DNA of 64,000 bases from Anaerostipes hadrus ATCC 29173 = JCM 17467. Lineage in GTDB: Bacteria > Bacillota > Clostridia > Lachnospirales > Lachnospiraceae. The position numbers were made by a program, and so were the translations under genes. Numbering within the stretch: position 1 is the stretch's first letter; each line of letters starts with the position of its first letter. Below the pieces are notes generated by a model that saw only the letters and a program-made list of their open reading frames with translations, ran no database searches and was not told where the DNA came from. The stretch lies in contig NZ_AP028031.1 of NCBI RefSeq assembly GCF_030296915.1, positions 883,001 through 947,000 on the forward strand, given 5' to 3'. This document shows, one piece after another, positions 1-7,513 of the stretch.

Positions 1-44
1 AGGAAGTAGAATAAGAAAGCTTCATATAGGAAACTGAAACGAAG

Positions 45-75
45 AAAGAACACCTGTTTTTGGTGTTCTTTTTTT
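45..75 (+). terminator. Intrinsic terminator upstream of the tRNA array
   Basis: A 10-bp perfect stem (45-54 with 62-71, AAAGAACACC against GGTGTTCTTT) with a 7-nt loop runs into a T tract. It ends a transcript that enters from outside the window. No gene is recognisable in bases 1-44, and bases 76-224 hold only A/T-rich DNA. Confidence 0.85.
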
Positions 76-224
76 GATACAATTAGCGGCTTTTTCCTAT
101 GATTTTTTTAGTAAGTCTAAGAAAAATAAAAAAGGATAATAAAAAAATATAAGATCAGAAACCGCATAAACAGGGGATTTGCGACAAAGTGTTCAAGAAA
201 AATAAAAAAAGTTGAAAAAAGTTG

Positions 225-253
225 TTGACATTTAAAGGACGATTCTATATAAT
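225..253 (+). promoter_or_regulatory. Promoter of tRNA block A
   Basis: Consensus -35 TTGACA (225-230), a 17-bp spacer and consensus -10 TATAAT (248-253), with the first tRNA starting 43 bases beyond the -10. This is one of the strongest sigma-A promoters in the window, as expected for stable RNA. Confidence 0.9.
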
Positions 254-295
254 AAATCTTGCTGTTGAGGAAATAGAGAAACAGCAAAGCACTTA

Positions 296-370
296 CGGGG
301 TGTGGCTCAGCTTGGCTAGAGCGCTTGATTTGGGATCAAGAGGTCGCAGGTTCGAATCCTGTCACCCCGA
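296..370 (+). tRNA. tRNA-Pro (anticodon TGG), block A
   Basis: Acceptor CGGGGTG (296-302) pairs with CACCCCG (363-369). The anticodon loop carries TGG and the T-arm GTTCGAATC is present. The discriminator is A and no 3' CCA is encoded. Confidence 0.95.
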
Positions 371-376
371 CTGTAA

Positions 377-447
377 GCGGGTGTAGTTCAATGGTAGAAC
401 TCCAGCCTTCCAAGCTGATCACGTGGGTTCGATTCCCATCACCCGCT
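377..447 (+). tRNA. tRNA-Gly (anticodon TCC), block A
   Basis: Acceptor GCGGGTG pairs with CACCCGC. The anticodon loop is CTTCCAA, giving TCC. The outermost anticodon-stem pair is C-A in all three copies. The 3' CCA is not encoded. Confidence 0.93.
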
Positions 448-452
448 TTCAT

Positions 453-526
<74 letters not shown>

Positions 527-538
527 TTTTTTATATAT

Positions 539-613
<75 letters not shown>

Positions 614-661
614 CTATTATTTTGCCTAATAGATATGTGGTGAAGTAATTTAATTATATAA

Positions 662-734
662 GGGTGTGTAGCTCAGGTGGTAGAGCACTTGACTTTTAAT
701 CAAGTTGTCCGGGGTTCGAATCCCCGCACGCTCA
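662..734 (+). tRNA. tRNA-Lys (anticodon TTT), block A
   Basis: Acceptor GGGTGTG pairs with CACGCTC with one G-U pair. The anticodon loop CTTTTAA gives TTT and the discriminator is A. Confidence 0.95.
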
Positions 735-738
735 CTAT

Positions 739-819
739 GCGGATGTGGCGGAATTGGCAGACGCGCTAGATTTAGGTTCTAGTGTCTACGACGTGCAGGT
801 TCAACTCCTGTCATCCGCA
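739..819 (+). tRNA. tRNA-Leu (anticodon TAG), block A
   Basis: An 81-nt class II tRNA with a variable arm. Acceptor GCGGATG pairs with CATCCGC. The anticodon loop TTTAGGT gives TAG. An identical copy lies at 1796-1876. Confidence 0.95.
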
Positions 820-832
820 GTTCTTTTAAGGA

Positions 833-861
833 TTGACAAGCATAACAAGATATGATAAAAT
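833..861 (+). promoter_or_regulatory. Promoter of tRNA block B
   Basis: TTGACA (833-838), 17-bp spacer, TAAAAT (856-861), ending 36 bases before tRNA-Pro. The same arrangement with similar flanking sequence precedes block C. Confidence 0.85.
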
Positions 862-897
862 ATTTTTGTTATGAGTTACAAAATCATATAACACTTA

Positions 898-972
898 CGG
901 GGTGTGGCTCAGCTTGGCTAGAGCGCTTGATTTGGGATCAAGAGGTCGCAGGTTCGAATCCTGTCACCCCGA
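898..972 (+). tRNA. tRNA-Pro (anticodon TGG), block B
   Basis: Identical in sequence to the copy at 296-370. TGG anticodon, CGGGGTG/CACCCCG acceptor. Confidence 0.95.
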
Positions 973-978
973 CTATAA

Positions 979-1049
979 GCGGGTGTAGTTCAATGGTAGA
1001 ACTCCAGCCTTCCAAGCTGATCACGTGGGTTCGATTCCCATCACCCGCT
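979..1049 (+). tRNA. tRNA-Gly (anticodon TCC), block B
   Basis: Identical to the copy at 377-447. It is followed by a short hairpin (TATAGGTAACCTATA, 1059-1073) before the next tRNA. Confidence 0.93.
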
Positions 1050-1079
1050 TTTTAATTTTATAGGTAACCTATAAGATTT

Positions 1080-1153
<74 letters not shown>

Positions 1154-1194
1154 TTTTTCTATATCTGTATATATTATATAGAAGTAACACATAT

Positions 1195-1269
<75 letters not shown>

Positions 1270-1293
1270 CTGATCATTAAATTTTAATGATGA

Positions 1294-1365
1294 TGGGCTA
1301 TCGCCAAGTGGTAAGGCACAGCACTTTGACTGCTGCATTCGCTGGTTCGAGTCCAGCTAGCCCAG
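1294..1365 (+). tRNA. tRNA-Gln (anticodon TTG), block B only
   Basis: Acceptor TGGGCTA pairs with TAGCCCA, discriminator G. The anticodon loop CTTTGAC gives TTG. It sits between His and Lys. Blocks A and C have only 48 and 40 bases at this place, so it was either gained here or lost from the other two. Confidence 0.95.
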
Positions 1366-1383
1366 TTCTTGATAATTATATAA

Positions 1384-1456
1384 GGGTGTGTAGCTCAGGT
1401 GGTAGAGCACTTGACTTTTAATCAAGTTGTCCGGGGTTCGAATCCCCGCACGCTCA
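1384..1456 (+). tRNA. tRNA-Lys (anticodon TTT), block B
   Basis: Same as 662-734, TTT anticodon. It is the last tRNA of block B and is followed by a terminator. Confidence 0.95.
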
Positions 1457-1464
1457 TTGTTGTA

Positions 1465-1507
1465 AGAGATATGATTTTAGAGAGATCTAGGATCATGTCT
1501 CTTTTTT
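1465..1507 (+). terminator. Terminator of tRNA block B
   Basis: An 11-bp stem (AGAGATATGAT 1465-1475 with ATCATGTCTCT 1492-1502, one G-U pair) is followed by TTTTT. It ends the transcript of blocks A and B. Confidence 0.8.
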
Positions 1508-1533
1508 GATGTATGGAAATATGCTATCATTAA

Positions 1534-1644
1534 ATTAACAAAGCAAAGAAGAAATATTATGTACGCATTCGTACCTATAAGAAAGTTGGATTCAAAAATG
1601 TCTATTCAAAATGGCTGAATGTAAAATCGGCAAAAACAAAGTAA
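1534..1644 (+). pseudogene. C-terminal remnant of an FN3-type surface protein
   Basis: Between the terminators at 1465-1507 and 1664-1710 one frame reads INKAKKYYVRIRTYKKVGFK, then NVYSKWLNVKSAKTK and a TAA at 1642. It has no start codon or ribosome site and begins right after an in-frame TAA (1531-1533). The YYVRIRTYKK stretch matches the final beta strands of the second FN3 domain of the protein at 18571-20082 (YYVKVRAYKTYQSKKYFGKY) in spacing and composition. The following hairpin would be the terminator of the lost gene. The most likely reading is that a surface-protein gene once stood between tRNA units and all but its last 35 or so codons was deleted, perhaps while the tRNA blocks duplicated. 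Chance coding in A-rich DNA is the alternative. Confidence 0.6.
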
Positions 1645-1663
1645 GAACCAGTACTAAAAACAC

Positions 1664-1710
1664 AAAAATGGCTGTATCTGCGGGAATTAAGTAGACACAG
1701 CTATTTTTGT
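1664..1710 (+). terminator. Terminator left behind by the deleted gene
   Basis: A 12-bp stem (AAAAATGGCTGT 1664-1675 with ACAGCTATTTTT 1697-1708, one G-U pair) lies 20 bases after the stop of the FN3 fragment. Confidence 0.7.
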
Positions 1711-1720
1711 ATAAAAATAC

Positions 1721-1749
1721 TTGACAGGAATACCAATACTTGATATACT
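1721..1749 (+). promoter_or_regulatory. Promoter of the second tRNA-Leu
   Basis: TTGACA (1721-1726), 17-bp spacer, TATACT (1744-1749). Confidence 0.85.
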
Positions 1750-1795
1750 ATTCAAGCAGTCGACAAGAAAACAAATGCTTGTTGTTTTGCAATAT

Positions 1796-1876
1796 GCGGA
1801 TGTGGCGGAATTGGCAGACGCGCTAGATTTAGGTTCTAGTGTCTACGACGTGCAGGTTCAACTCCTGTCATCCGCA
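1796..1876 (+). tRNA. tRNA-Leu (anticodon TAG), second copy
   Basis: Identical to 739-819. As after block A, it stands directly before a Pro-Gly-Arg-His unit, so it marks the Leu-promoter-Pro junction of the repeat. Confidence 0.95.
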
Positions 1877-1919
1877 GTATTTTTTTGTCTAACAAAGAAA
1901 ATTAAAATGAAAAAAGTTC

Positions 1920-1948
1920 TTGACAATCATAACAGAACATAGTAAAAT
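1920..1948 (+). promoter_or_regulatory. Promoter of tRNA block C
   Basis: TTGACA (1920-1925), 17-bp spacer, TAAAAT (1943-1948). The region matches the block B promoter closely. Confidence 0.85.
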
Positions 1949-1985
1949 ATATTTTGTTGTGAGCGACAAAAACACATAACACTTA

Positions 1986-2060
1986 CGGGGTGTGGCTCAG
2001 CTTGGCTAGAGCGCTTGATTTGGGATCAAGAGGTCGCAGGTTCGAATCCTGTCACCCCGA
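1986..2060 (+). tRNA. tRNA-Pro (anticodon TGG), block C
   Basis: Third identical copy of the TGG tRNA-Pro. Confidence 0.95.
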
Positions 2061-2066
2061 TTATAA

Positions 2067-2137
2067 GCGGGTGTAGTTCAATGGTAGAACTCCAGCCTTC
2101 CAAGCTGATCACGTGGGTTCGATTCCCATCACCCGCT
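2067..2137 (+). tRNA. tRNA-Gly (anticodon TCC), block C
   Basis: Third identical copy. As in block B it is followed by a small hairpin (TATAGAAATTCTATA), so B and C are closer to each other than to A. Confidence 0.93.
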
Positions 2138-2167
2138 TTTTAATTTTATAGAAATTCTATAAAGTTT

Positions 2168-2241
<74 letters not shown>

Positions 2242-2289
2242 TTTTTCTATGTTTAAACATATTTTGATAGATAGAAGCAATACAATTAC

Positions 2290-2364
<75 letters not shown>

Positions 2365-2404
2365 CTGTTATTTTACTTATTTTAGCTAAAAGACAATAAT
2401 ATAT

Positions 2405-2477
2405 GGGTGTGTAGCTCAGGTGGTAGAGCACTTGACTTTTAATCAAGTTGTCCGGGGTTCGAATCCCCGCACGCTCA
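2405..2477 (+). tRNA. tRNA-Lys (anticodon TTT), block C
   Basis: Third identical copy. Last tRNA of the array. Confidence 0.95.
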
Positions 2478-2490
2478 CTATTTTAAGAAG

Positions 2491-2530
2491 AGACAGAGTT
2501 TTAAAGAATTTAGAACTCTGTCTTTTTTTA
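2491..2530 (+). terminator. Terminator of the tRNA array
   Basis: Stem AGACAGAGTT (2491-2500) with AACTCTGTCT (2514-2523), then a run of seven T. Confidence 0.88.
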
Positions 2531-2635
2531 TATCATAGGAAATTTTACCAAAAAAGTAAAAAACATATTGAATATACAAAAAGAAACGAATATACTAAAT
2601 ATATACATATGATCAATTGAAGGGAGGAAATACGT

Positions 2636-3466
2636 ATGAAAAAATTACTCACAAGGCTGTTCATTGCAATGCTGATATTGACATTTACTCCAACAATGAA
2701 CACTCAGGCAAAGGCAAAGATCAAATTGAACAAAACAAAGATTTCTTTACAAAGAGGGAAAACTTACACCTTGAAAGTAAAAGGAACAAAGAAAAAAGTA
2801 AAGTGGTCAAGCAACAAGAAAACGATCGCAACTGTAACAAGAAAAGGAAAAGTTACAGCCCAAAAGCCAGGAACAGCAGTGATCACAGCCAAGATCGGAA
2901 AGAAGAAATACAAATGTAAAGTAAAAGTATGGAAGAAAACAACAAAGAAACCGACAAAGACTAATACAGAGCCGAATCCGATAGGGACAAGAGTCAATCC
3001 GGCTGATCCAAGAACAGGAATCACATTAGATACAACAGGAGGAACCGTTTACTTCAAACTGACAGAAACTTTAAAGGGACAAGAAGCAGAAAACCGATTA
3101 TTACAGATGAATCAATCATTAGAAGAAATCAAACAAGGAGAATATGAACATACAGGAACAACCTTAGTACTGTTTGTTTATGATGTGCAGGCTGTGAATG
3201 GGTTTGCTGCTTATCCATTAAATGGTCTGGATATCATCAATTCCTATGCACTATATGATGGAACATGCTCGAAAAATATAAAGAATATAGAAAGTTTCTA
3301 TTTATCAGAAGGTTATGAAGCAATGATACCAACAAATCTGAATTTATATACAGGAGCAAGCAGTAAAATGTACGAAGCTCTCTGGGTTCCAGATGAAATG
3401 ACCTCATTTAGTAACCAGCTATATACAAGAAAACTTGCACCATATTGGGTAAAATATCAATTTTAA
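2636..3466 (+). CDS. Secreted protein with a bacterial Ig-like (Big_2) domain
   Basis: 276 aa. Residues 1-27 form a signal peptide (basic MKKLLTR, hydrophobic core, cut near TQAKA). Residues about 28-95 look like one group-2 bacterial Ig-like domain: KIKLNKTKISL, the KVKWSSNKKTIATV core and a GTAVITAKIG ending. A lysine/threonine/proline linker follows. The C-terminal 170 residues are beta-rich and I do not recognise them. There is no sortase motif or membrane anchor, so it is probably secreted or held by charge. A GGGAGG site lies 10 bases before the ATG. No clear promoter or terminator is seen, and it stands alone between the tRNA array and the methionine operon. Confidence 0.75.
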   Translation: MKKLLTRLFIAMLILTFTPTMNTQAKAKIKLNKTKISLQRGKTYTLKVKGTKKKVKWSSNKKTIATVTRKGKVTAQKPGTAVITAKIGKKKYKCKVKVWKKTTKKPTKTNTEPNPIGTRVNPADPRTGITLDTTGGTVYFKLTETLKGQEAENRLLQMNQSLEEIKQGEYEHTGTTLVLFVYDVQAVNGFAAYPLNGLDIINSYALYDGTCSKNIKNIESFYLSEGYEAMIPTNLNLYTGASSKMYEALWVPDEMTSFSNQLYTRKLAPYWVKYQF

Positions 3467-3637
3467 CATAATATAGCATCATTTATATACAAACAATCTG
3501 CTATAGCCAAAAACTATATCGAACTAAAAGAAATACATATTTTACAAAATCCTAATACACTGTTATACTAGACTCAATCAGTTGAAACAATACAATATAA
3601 ATAACAAAAATAATAGAAAGAGTATGAGGTGAAAAGT

Positions 3638-4480
3638 ATGAGAAAAGGAACATTAAAAAAAGCATTAGCATTAGCACTGACAGGAGCAGTTTTAGTCGGA
3701 GCATTCGCAGGATGCGGAGCAAAGAAAGATAGCGGTGATAAAAAAGAAACAAAGAAGATCGTTATTGGAGCAAGTCCATCTCCACATGCTGATATCTTAA
3801 AAGTAGCGAAGAAAGAATTAAAGAAAGAAGGATACGAATTAGAAATTAAAGAATACTCTGATTACGTACAGCCAAATACAGCACTCGAATCTGGAGATTT
3901 AGATGCAAACTATTTCCAGCACAAACCATATTTAGATGACTTCAACAAACAAAAGAAGACACATTTAGTATCCGCTGGAACAATCCATTATGAACCATTT
4001 GGAATCTTCCCAGGAAAGACAAAGGCATTAAAAGCATTAAAGAACGGTGCAACAGTTGCAGTTCCTAACGATACAACAAATGAAGCAAGAGCGTTATTAT
4101 TGTTACAGGATCAGGGACTTATCAAATTAAAAGACGGAGCAGGATTAACAGCAACAAAGAAAGATATCGTAGAGAATAAAAAAGATTTAGCAATCAAAGA
4201 AATCGAAGCGGCTCAGATTCCAAGATCATTAAAAGATGTTGATATCGCAGTTGTGAATGGAAACTATGCTTTAGAAGCAGGATTAAAAGTCAACAAAGAT
4301 GCATTAGCAACAGAAGATGCTGATTCTATCGGAGCTAAAACATATGGAAATGTTGTAGCAGTGAAAAAGGGAAATGAAAAAACAGATGCAACAAAAGCAC
4401 TGATCAAAGCTCTAAAGAGTGATACAGTGAAAAAATATATCAATGACAAATATGATGGAGCTGTTGTACCTCTGTTCTAA
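3638..4480 (+). CDS. metQ: Methionine ABC transporter substrate-binding lipoprotein MetQ
   Basis: 280 aa. A lipoprotein signal ends in AFAGC, making Cys26 the lipidated residue that anchors it outside the membrane. The rest matches the NLPA/MetQ family: KIVIGASPSPHADILK at the start, then DLDANYFQHKPYLDDFN and VAVPNDTTNEARALLLLQ. It captures D- or L-methionine for MetNI. I chose the ATG at 3638 because GAGGTG lies 7 bases before it; a GTG at 3629 overlaps that site. metN follows after a 197-base gap with two hairpins. No S-box (SAM) leader is seen upstream. Confidence 0.93.
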   Translation: MRKGTLKKALALALTGAVLVGAFAGCGAKKDSGDKKETKKIVIGASPSPHADILKVAKKELKKEGYELEIKEYSDYVQPNTALESGDLDANYFQHKPYLDDFNKQKKTHLVSAGTIHYEPFGIFPGKTKALKALKNGATVAVPNDTTNEARALLLLQDQGLIKLKDGAGLTATKKDIVENKKDLAIKEIEAAQIPRSLKDVDIAVVNGNYALEAGLKVNKDALATEDADSIGAKTYGNVVAVKKGNEKTDATKALIKALKSDTVKKYINDKYDGAVVPLF

Positions 4481-4562
4481 GAGCAGAAGATTGCTATAAA
4501 CCATAAATAATTTATGGAAGTAACAAGAAATTATTGAAAAAATCAACTGAAATTGTTATGAT

Positions 4563-4603
4563 TAAGCTATTGTCTGTCAGGAAAACTGATAGGCGATAGC
4601 TTA
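4563..4603 (+). other. 18-bp hairpin between metQ and metN
   Basis: Arms 4563-4580 and 4586-4603 pair along 18 positions with only G-U wobbles, around a GAAAA loop. No T run follows, so it is not a standard terminator. A smaller perfect dyad (CCATAAATAATTTATGG, 4501-4517) lies upstream. The pair may stabilise or separate the metQ message from metNI. Confidence 0.7.
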
Positions 4604-4677
4604 TCTGATTTTACAGGATAAGAAGAAAGTCCGATGAAGTGATCAAAGGACAATGAAAAATAAGAAAGGATAAAGTC

Positions 4678-5688
4678 ATGATTGAATTAAAAAATATAGA
4701 TGTTACCTTCCAAAATGGCAGTCATGAATTCAAAGCAGTTGATAATGTAAGCTTAAAGATCAACAAAGGAGAGATTTTTGGAATCGTAGGACCAAGTGGT
4801 GCTGGAAAGAGTACTCTGGTACGTGTGATCAATTTGTTACAGAGACCAACGAATGGAGAAGTGATCATTGAAGGATCAGATATTACGAAGTTTAACCGAA
4901 AGCAATTAAGAAAAACAAGATTGAATATTGGAATGATCTTCCAGCATTTTAATCTGATCAGTGGATCAACGATCGCTGAAAATGTTGCATTTTCATTGTA
5001 TGCCAATAACTATCCAAAGGATAAGATCAAAGACAGAGTGAAAGAACTCTTAGAGATCGTACATCTTCCAGAAAAAGCAGATGCATATCCAGCAAACTTA
5101 AGTGGAGGACAGAAACAAAGAGTTGCGATTGCAAGAGCATTGGCGAACAATCCAGATATCTTGTTATGCGATGAAGCAACCTCCGCATTGGATATTGAGA
5201 ATACAGAAGAAATCGTGGAATTATTACGAGAGATCAATGAAAAAACACATATCACGATCGTATTTATCACACATGAGATGGATGTAGCAAAGAAATTATT
5301 TGATCGTATTGCATTTATGGAAGATGGAAAGCTGAAAGAAGTTACAGATATCTATTCTGCCTTTGCAAATCCTAAGTCAGATATTGCAAAGAGTCTGGTA
5401 CAACGCGTATTAAATGTAGAGGTTCCAGAGGGATTAAAAGCAAAAACAAATGAAGAGATCCTTCGTTTAAGTTATACAGGAGATGATTCTTATGATCCTG
5501 TGATCAGTGTTGCTTCTAAGAACTATGATATTACAATGGATATCATCAATGGGAAAGTCGATTACATCAGGAATAAACCATTTGGTATGTTGATCGTAAT
5601 CCTTAGAGGAGAAGATGCAGAACGTAAGAAAGCATTAGAATACATTAGTAAGAATGTATATAAATTAGAGAGGTTAGGAGGAAGATAA
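4678..5688 (+). CDS. metN: Methionine ABC transporter ATP-binding protein MetN
   Basis: 336 aa, the usual MetN length. Walker A GPSGAGKST (near residue 39), Q-loop IFQHFN, signature LSGGQKQR (near 141) and Walker B ILLCDEATSALD are intact. Residues about 255-336 form the C-terminal NIL domain that, in the family, senses methionine and shuts down transport. It powers MetI in the cytoplasm. AAGAAAGGA lies before the ATG. The stop is one base from the metI start, so the two are translated together. Confidence 0.95.
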   Translation: MIELKNIDVTFQNGSHEFKAVDNVSLKINKGEIFGIVGPSGAGKSTLVRVINLLQRPTNGEVIIEGSDITKFNRKQLRKTRLNIGMIFQHFNLISGSTIAENVAFSLYANNYPKDKIKDRVKELLEIVHLPEKADAYPANLSGGQKQRVAIARALANNPDILLCDEATSALDIENTEEIVELLREINEKTHITIVFITHEMDVAKKLFDRIAFMEDGKLKEVTDIYSAFANPKSDIAKSLVQRVLNVEVPEGLKAKTNEEILRLSYTGDDSYDPVISVASKNYDITMDIINGKVDYIRNKPFGMLIVILRGEDAERKKALEYISKNVYKLERLGGR

Positions 5689-5689
5689 T

Positions 5690-6352
5690 ATGAATGAAAC
5701 ATTAGAGATCATCCAGTCAGAATTTGCCCAAGCATCTTTTGAGACCTTTGAGATGGTATTGATCTCCATGATCGCAGCAGCAATCCTTGGAACGATCTTA
5801 GGACTAGTATTACATTTGGCATCGAATCCGATTTTTTATAAAAACAGGGTAGTTAATGGCATTACAGGAACGATCATCAATGTGATCAGGTCTTTGCCAT
5901 TTATCATTTTGATCATTGTATTACAGCCGTTGGCAAGACTGGTTGTAGGAACAAGTATCGGACCAATCGCAGCATCTGTATCTTTGGCAATCGCAGCAAT
6001 CGCATTCTATGCAAGACTTGTGGAAGGTGCATTTAGTGAGGTTGATAAGGGTGTGATTGAAGCAGCGGTTGCAACAGGAGCAAGTATGCCTCTTATTATT
6101 CGTAAGGTTTTATTTGTAGAAGCAACACCAGCACTGGTTCGTGCTTTAACTGTAACTTTTGTTAGTGTGATTGGATATTCAGCAATGGCTGGAGCTGTTG
6201 GAGGCGGTGGAATTGGTAATCTTGCGATCATGTATGGATATAACCGCTATCAGACAGGAGTATTATTAGTAACAGTTGTTGCACTTGTCATCATTGTTCA
6301 GGTTGGACAATGGATCGGAGATAAGATCGCACTGAAGCTTACAAGAAAATAA
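5690..6352 (+). CDS. metI: Methionine ABC transporter permease MetI
   Basis: 220 aa inner-membrane protein with about five hydrophobic segments. The BPD_transp_1 coupling region is visible: EAAVATGASMPLIIRKVLFVEATPALVRA. It begins one base after the metN stop. No terminator is clear in the A/T-rich 6353-6465. Confidence 0.94.
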   Translation: MNETLEIIQSEFAQASFETFEMVLISMIAAAILGTILGLVLHLASNPIFYKNRVVNGITGTIINVIRSLPFIILIIVLQPLARLVVGTSIGPIAASVSLAIAAIAFYARLVEGAFSEVDKGVIEAAVATGASMPLIIRKVLFVEATPALVRALTVTFVSVIGYSAMAGAVGGGGIGNLAIMYGYNRYQTGVLLVTVVALVIIVQVGQWIGDKIALKLTRK

Positions 6353-6465
6353 GATCAGCCAAAATATAAAACAAAAATAAGAATTTTTCATATCAAAATA
6401 AATATTTTCTTTTCTTCTGGACAGAATATAAGTATCAAGATGTTAAAGAGAAAAGGAGATACAAG

Positions 6466-6951
6466 ATGAAAAAGACGTTAAAACTTACGAGTCTTTTGTT
6501 TACACTGATCCTTGCAGTATCCGTTGTATTTACTGGATGTGGCAACGGCAGAAAGGATTCTACGACAAAAGGAACAACAGAAAATAATAATGCATCAGCT
6601 ACAACGGAAGATAATCTGGTAGACGATGCTGAGGATGCCGTTGATGATGTGGCAGATGGAGTTGGAGATGCGGTAGATGATATCGCAAATGGTTTTGATA
6701 ACTATGACGATGCACATGATTATTTATTAAACCGTCTGCAAAATGACGATAAAGATGGTAAGTATGAAGTTCGAAATGAGACAAAAGACGAACAGGAATA
6801 CAGGGATGGAGCCAGTGGATATCATTTTGAAATCTATGATACATCCGATGATTCTGGGAAGAAATACGGAGATTTCTATGTAGATAAAGATACAGGAAAG
6901 ATCTACAAACGAAATACAAAAACAGAGAAATTAGAAGAATATAAGAAATAA
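6466..6951 (+). CDS. Small acidic lipoprotein of unknown function
   Basis: 161 aa. Lipoprotein signal with lipobox VFTGC (Cys25). Residues about 45-80 are a degenerate acidic repeat built from VDDAEDAVDD, VADGVGDAVDD and IANGFDNYDD, followed by a charged domain with SGYHFEIYD and GDFYVDKDTGKIYK. The latter resembles a small beta hairpin domain, but I cannot name it. It is placed at the cell surface by its lipid anchor. GGAGAT precedes the ATG. It shares a terminator with the converging gene at 6970-7401. Confidence 0.7.
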   Translation: MKKTLKLTSLLFTLILAVSVVFTGCGNGRKDSTTKGTTENNNASATTEDNLVDDAEDAVDDVADGVGDAVDDIANGFDNYDDAHDYLLNRLQNDDKDGKYEVRNETKDEQEYRDGASGYHFEIYDTSDDSGKKYGDFYVDKDTGKIYKRNTKTEKLEEYKK

Positions 6952-6988
6952 AAAGAAGGCACAGGGGTGTTAATCCTGTGCCTTCTTT
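6952..6988. terminator. Bidirectional terminator
   Basis: A 14-bp perfect stem (AAAGAAGGCACAGG 6952-6965 with its complement 6975-6988) with A runs on one side and T runs on the other. It serves both the lipoprotein gene and the reverse gene ending at 6970, whose stop codon is inside the loop. Confidence 0.85.
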
Positions 6989-7401
6989 AATGCATTTTTG
7001 ATCGCTTGTTTTAATAATGTATACGTATACTGGCTTTGCCCGTCAAATTTGATATCATCAATATTTTGAACTTTTGGAAGTTGTTTATTGATCTCATTTA
7101 GAGAAGGTTCGATCAGAGGATACATTGTTTTGATCGATTTATTTAAATGTTTTAAAGAAACCGATCTTGCTTTGCCGTCCTTTACCGTGACCGAAAGTTC
7201 TAATTCGTTTTCTCCAAGTTTTAATGGAGAAGAATAGACACCTTGTGTGTAACCGGAAGTTTCTTTTGTTTTCTTTGATTTATGGGAAGGAACAAACATA
7301 AAGATTAAAAGTAAGATCAAAAGTATTCCAAGTAAGATAAAGATTCCGGTGTAAATAAGTTCCCGTGCTTTTAATACGACAATTTTCGTTTTTGATGACA
7401 T
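6970..7401 (-). CDS. Membrane-anchored FMN-binding-like domain protein
   Basis: 143 aa. One transmembrane segment (residues about 17-36, leucine/isoleucine rich) and then a domain starting YTQGVYSSPLKLGENELELSVTV. The layout (Y-x-x-G-x-Y start, GKARSVSL strand, final helix YTLLKQAIKNALKKA) resembles the FMN-binding domain of RnfG-type proteins. The threonine of the usual SGATY flavin-attachment motif is missing: GQSQYTYT stands in its place. It may therefore not carry covalent FMN. GGAGG precedes the ATG. Function unknown. Confidence 0.6.
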   Translation of the reverse strand: MSSKTKIVVLKARELIYTGIFILLGILLILLLIFMFVPSHKSKKTKETSGYTQGVYSSPLKLGENELELSVTVKDGKARSVSLKHLNKSIKTMYPLIEPSLNEINKQLPKVQNIDDIKFDGQSQYTYTLLKQAIKNALKKAQD

Positions 7402-7462
7402 AGTTATCCTCCTAAAAGATTCTATCTATAGTTTATGAATGGAATGAGATATTTAGAACATC

Positions 7463-7491
7463 TTTACGGAAAATAAAGGATAAGATATAAT
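7463..7491 (+). promoter_or_regulatory. Promoter of addBA
   Basis: TTTACG (7463-7468), 17-bp spacer, TATAAT (7486-7491). The -10 covers the ATG at 7490, which excludes that ATG as the addB start. Confidence 0.7.
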
Positions 7492-7513
7492 GATAGAAAA
7501 TGGAGGAAATGAT

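Noticed and set aside
852..1055. Open reading frames through the tRNA array (also 1721-1942 and 2129-2446)
   Set aside because: They run across tRNA genes, promoters and terminators, use both strands and have no ribosome sites. Their products are translations of tRNA.
2764..3024. Antisense ORF in the Ig-like protein gene (and many similar antisense frames)
   Set aside because: Shadow frames of real genes, with no independent start signals.
3467..3637. SAM (S-box) riboswitch before the methionine transporter
   Set aside because: No conserved S-box core or terminator is present. The region is plain A/T-rich DNA.
7490..7513. ATG at 7490 as the addB start
   Set aside because: It lies inside the -10 element TATAAT (7486-7491). 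The ATG at 7514 has GGAGG at proper spacing.
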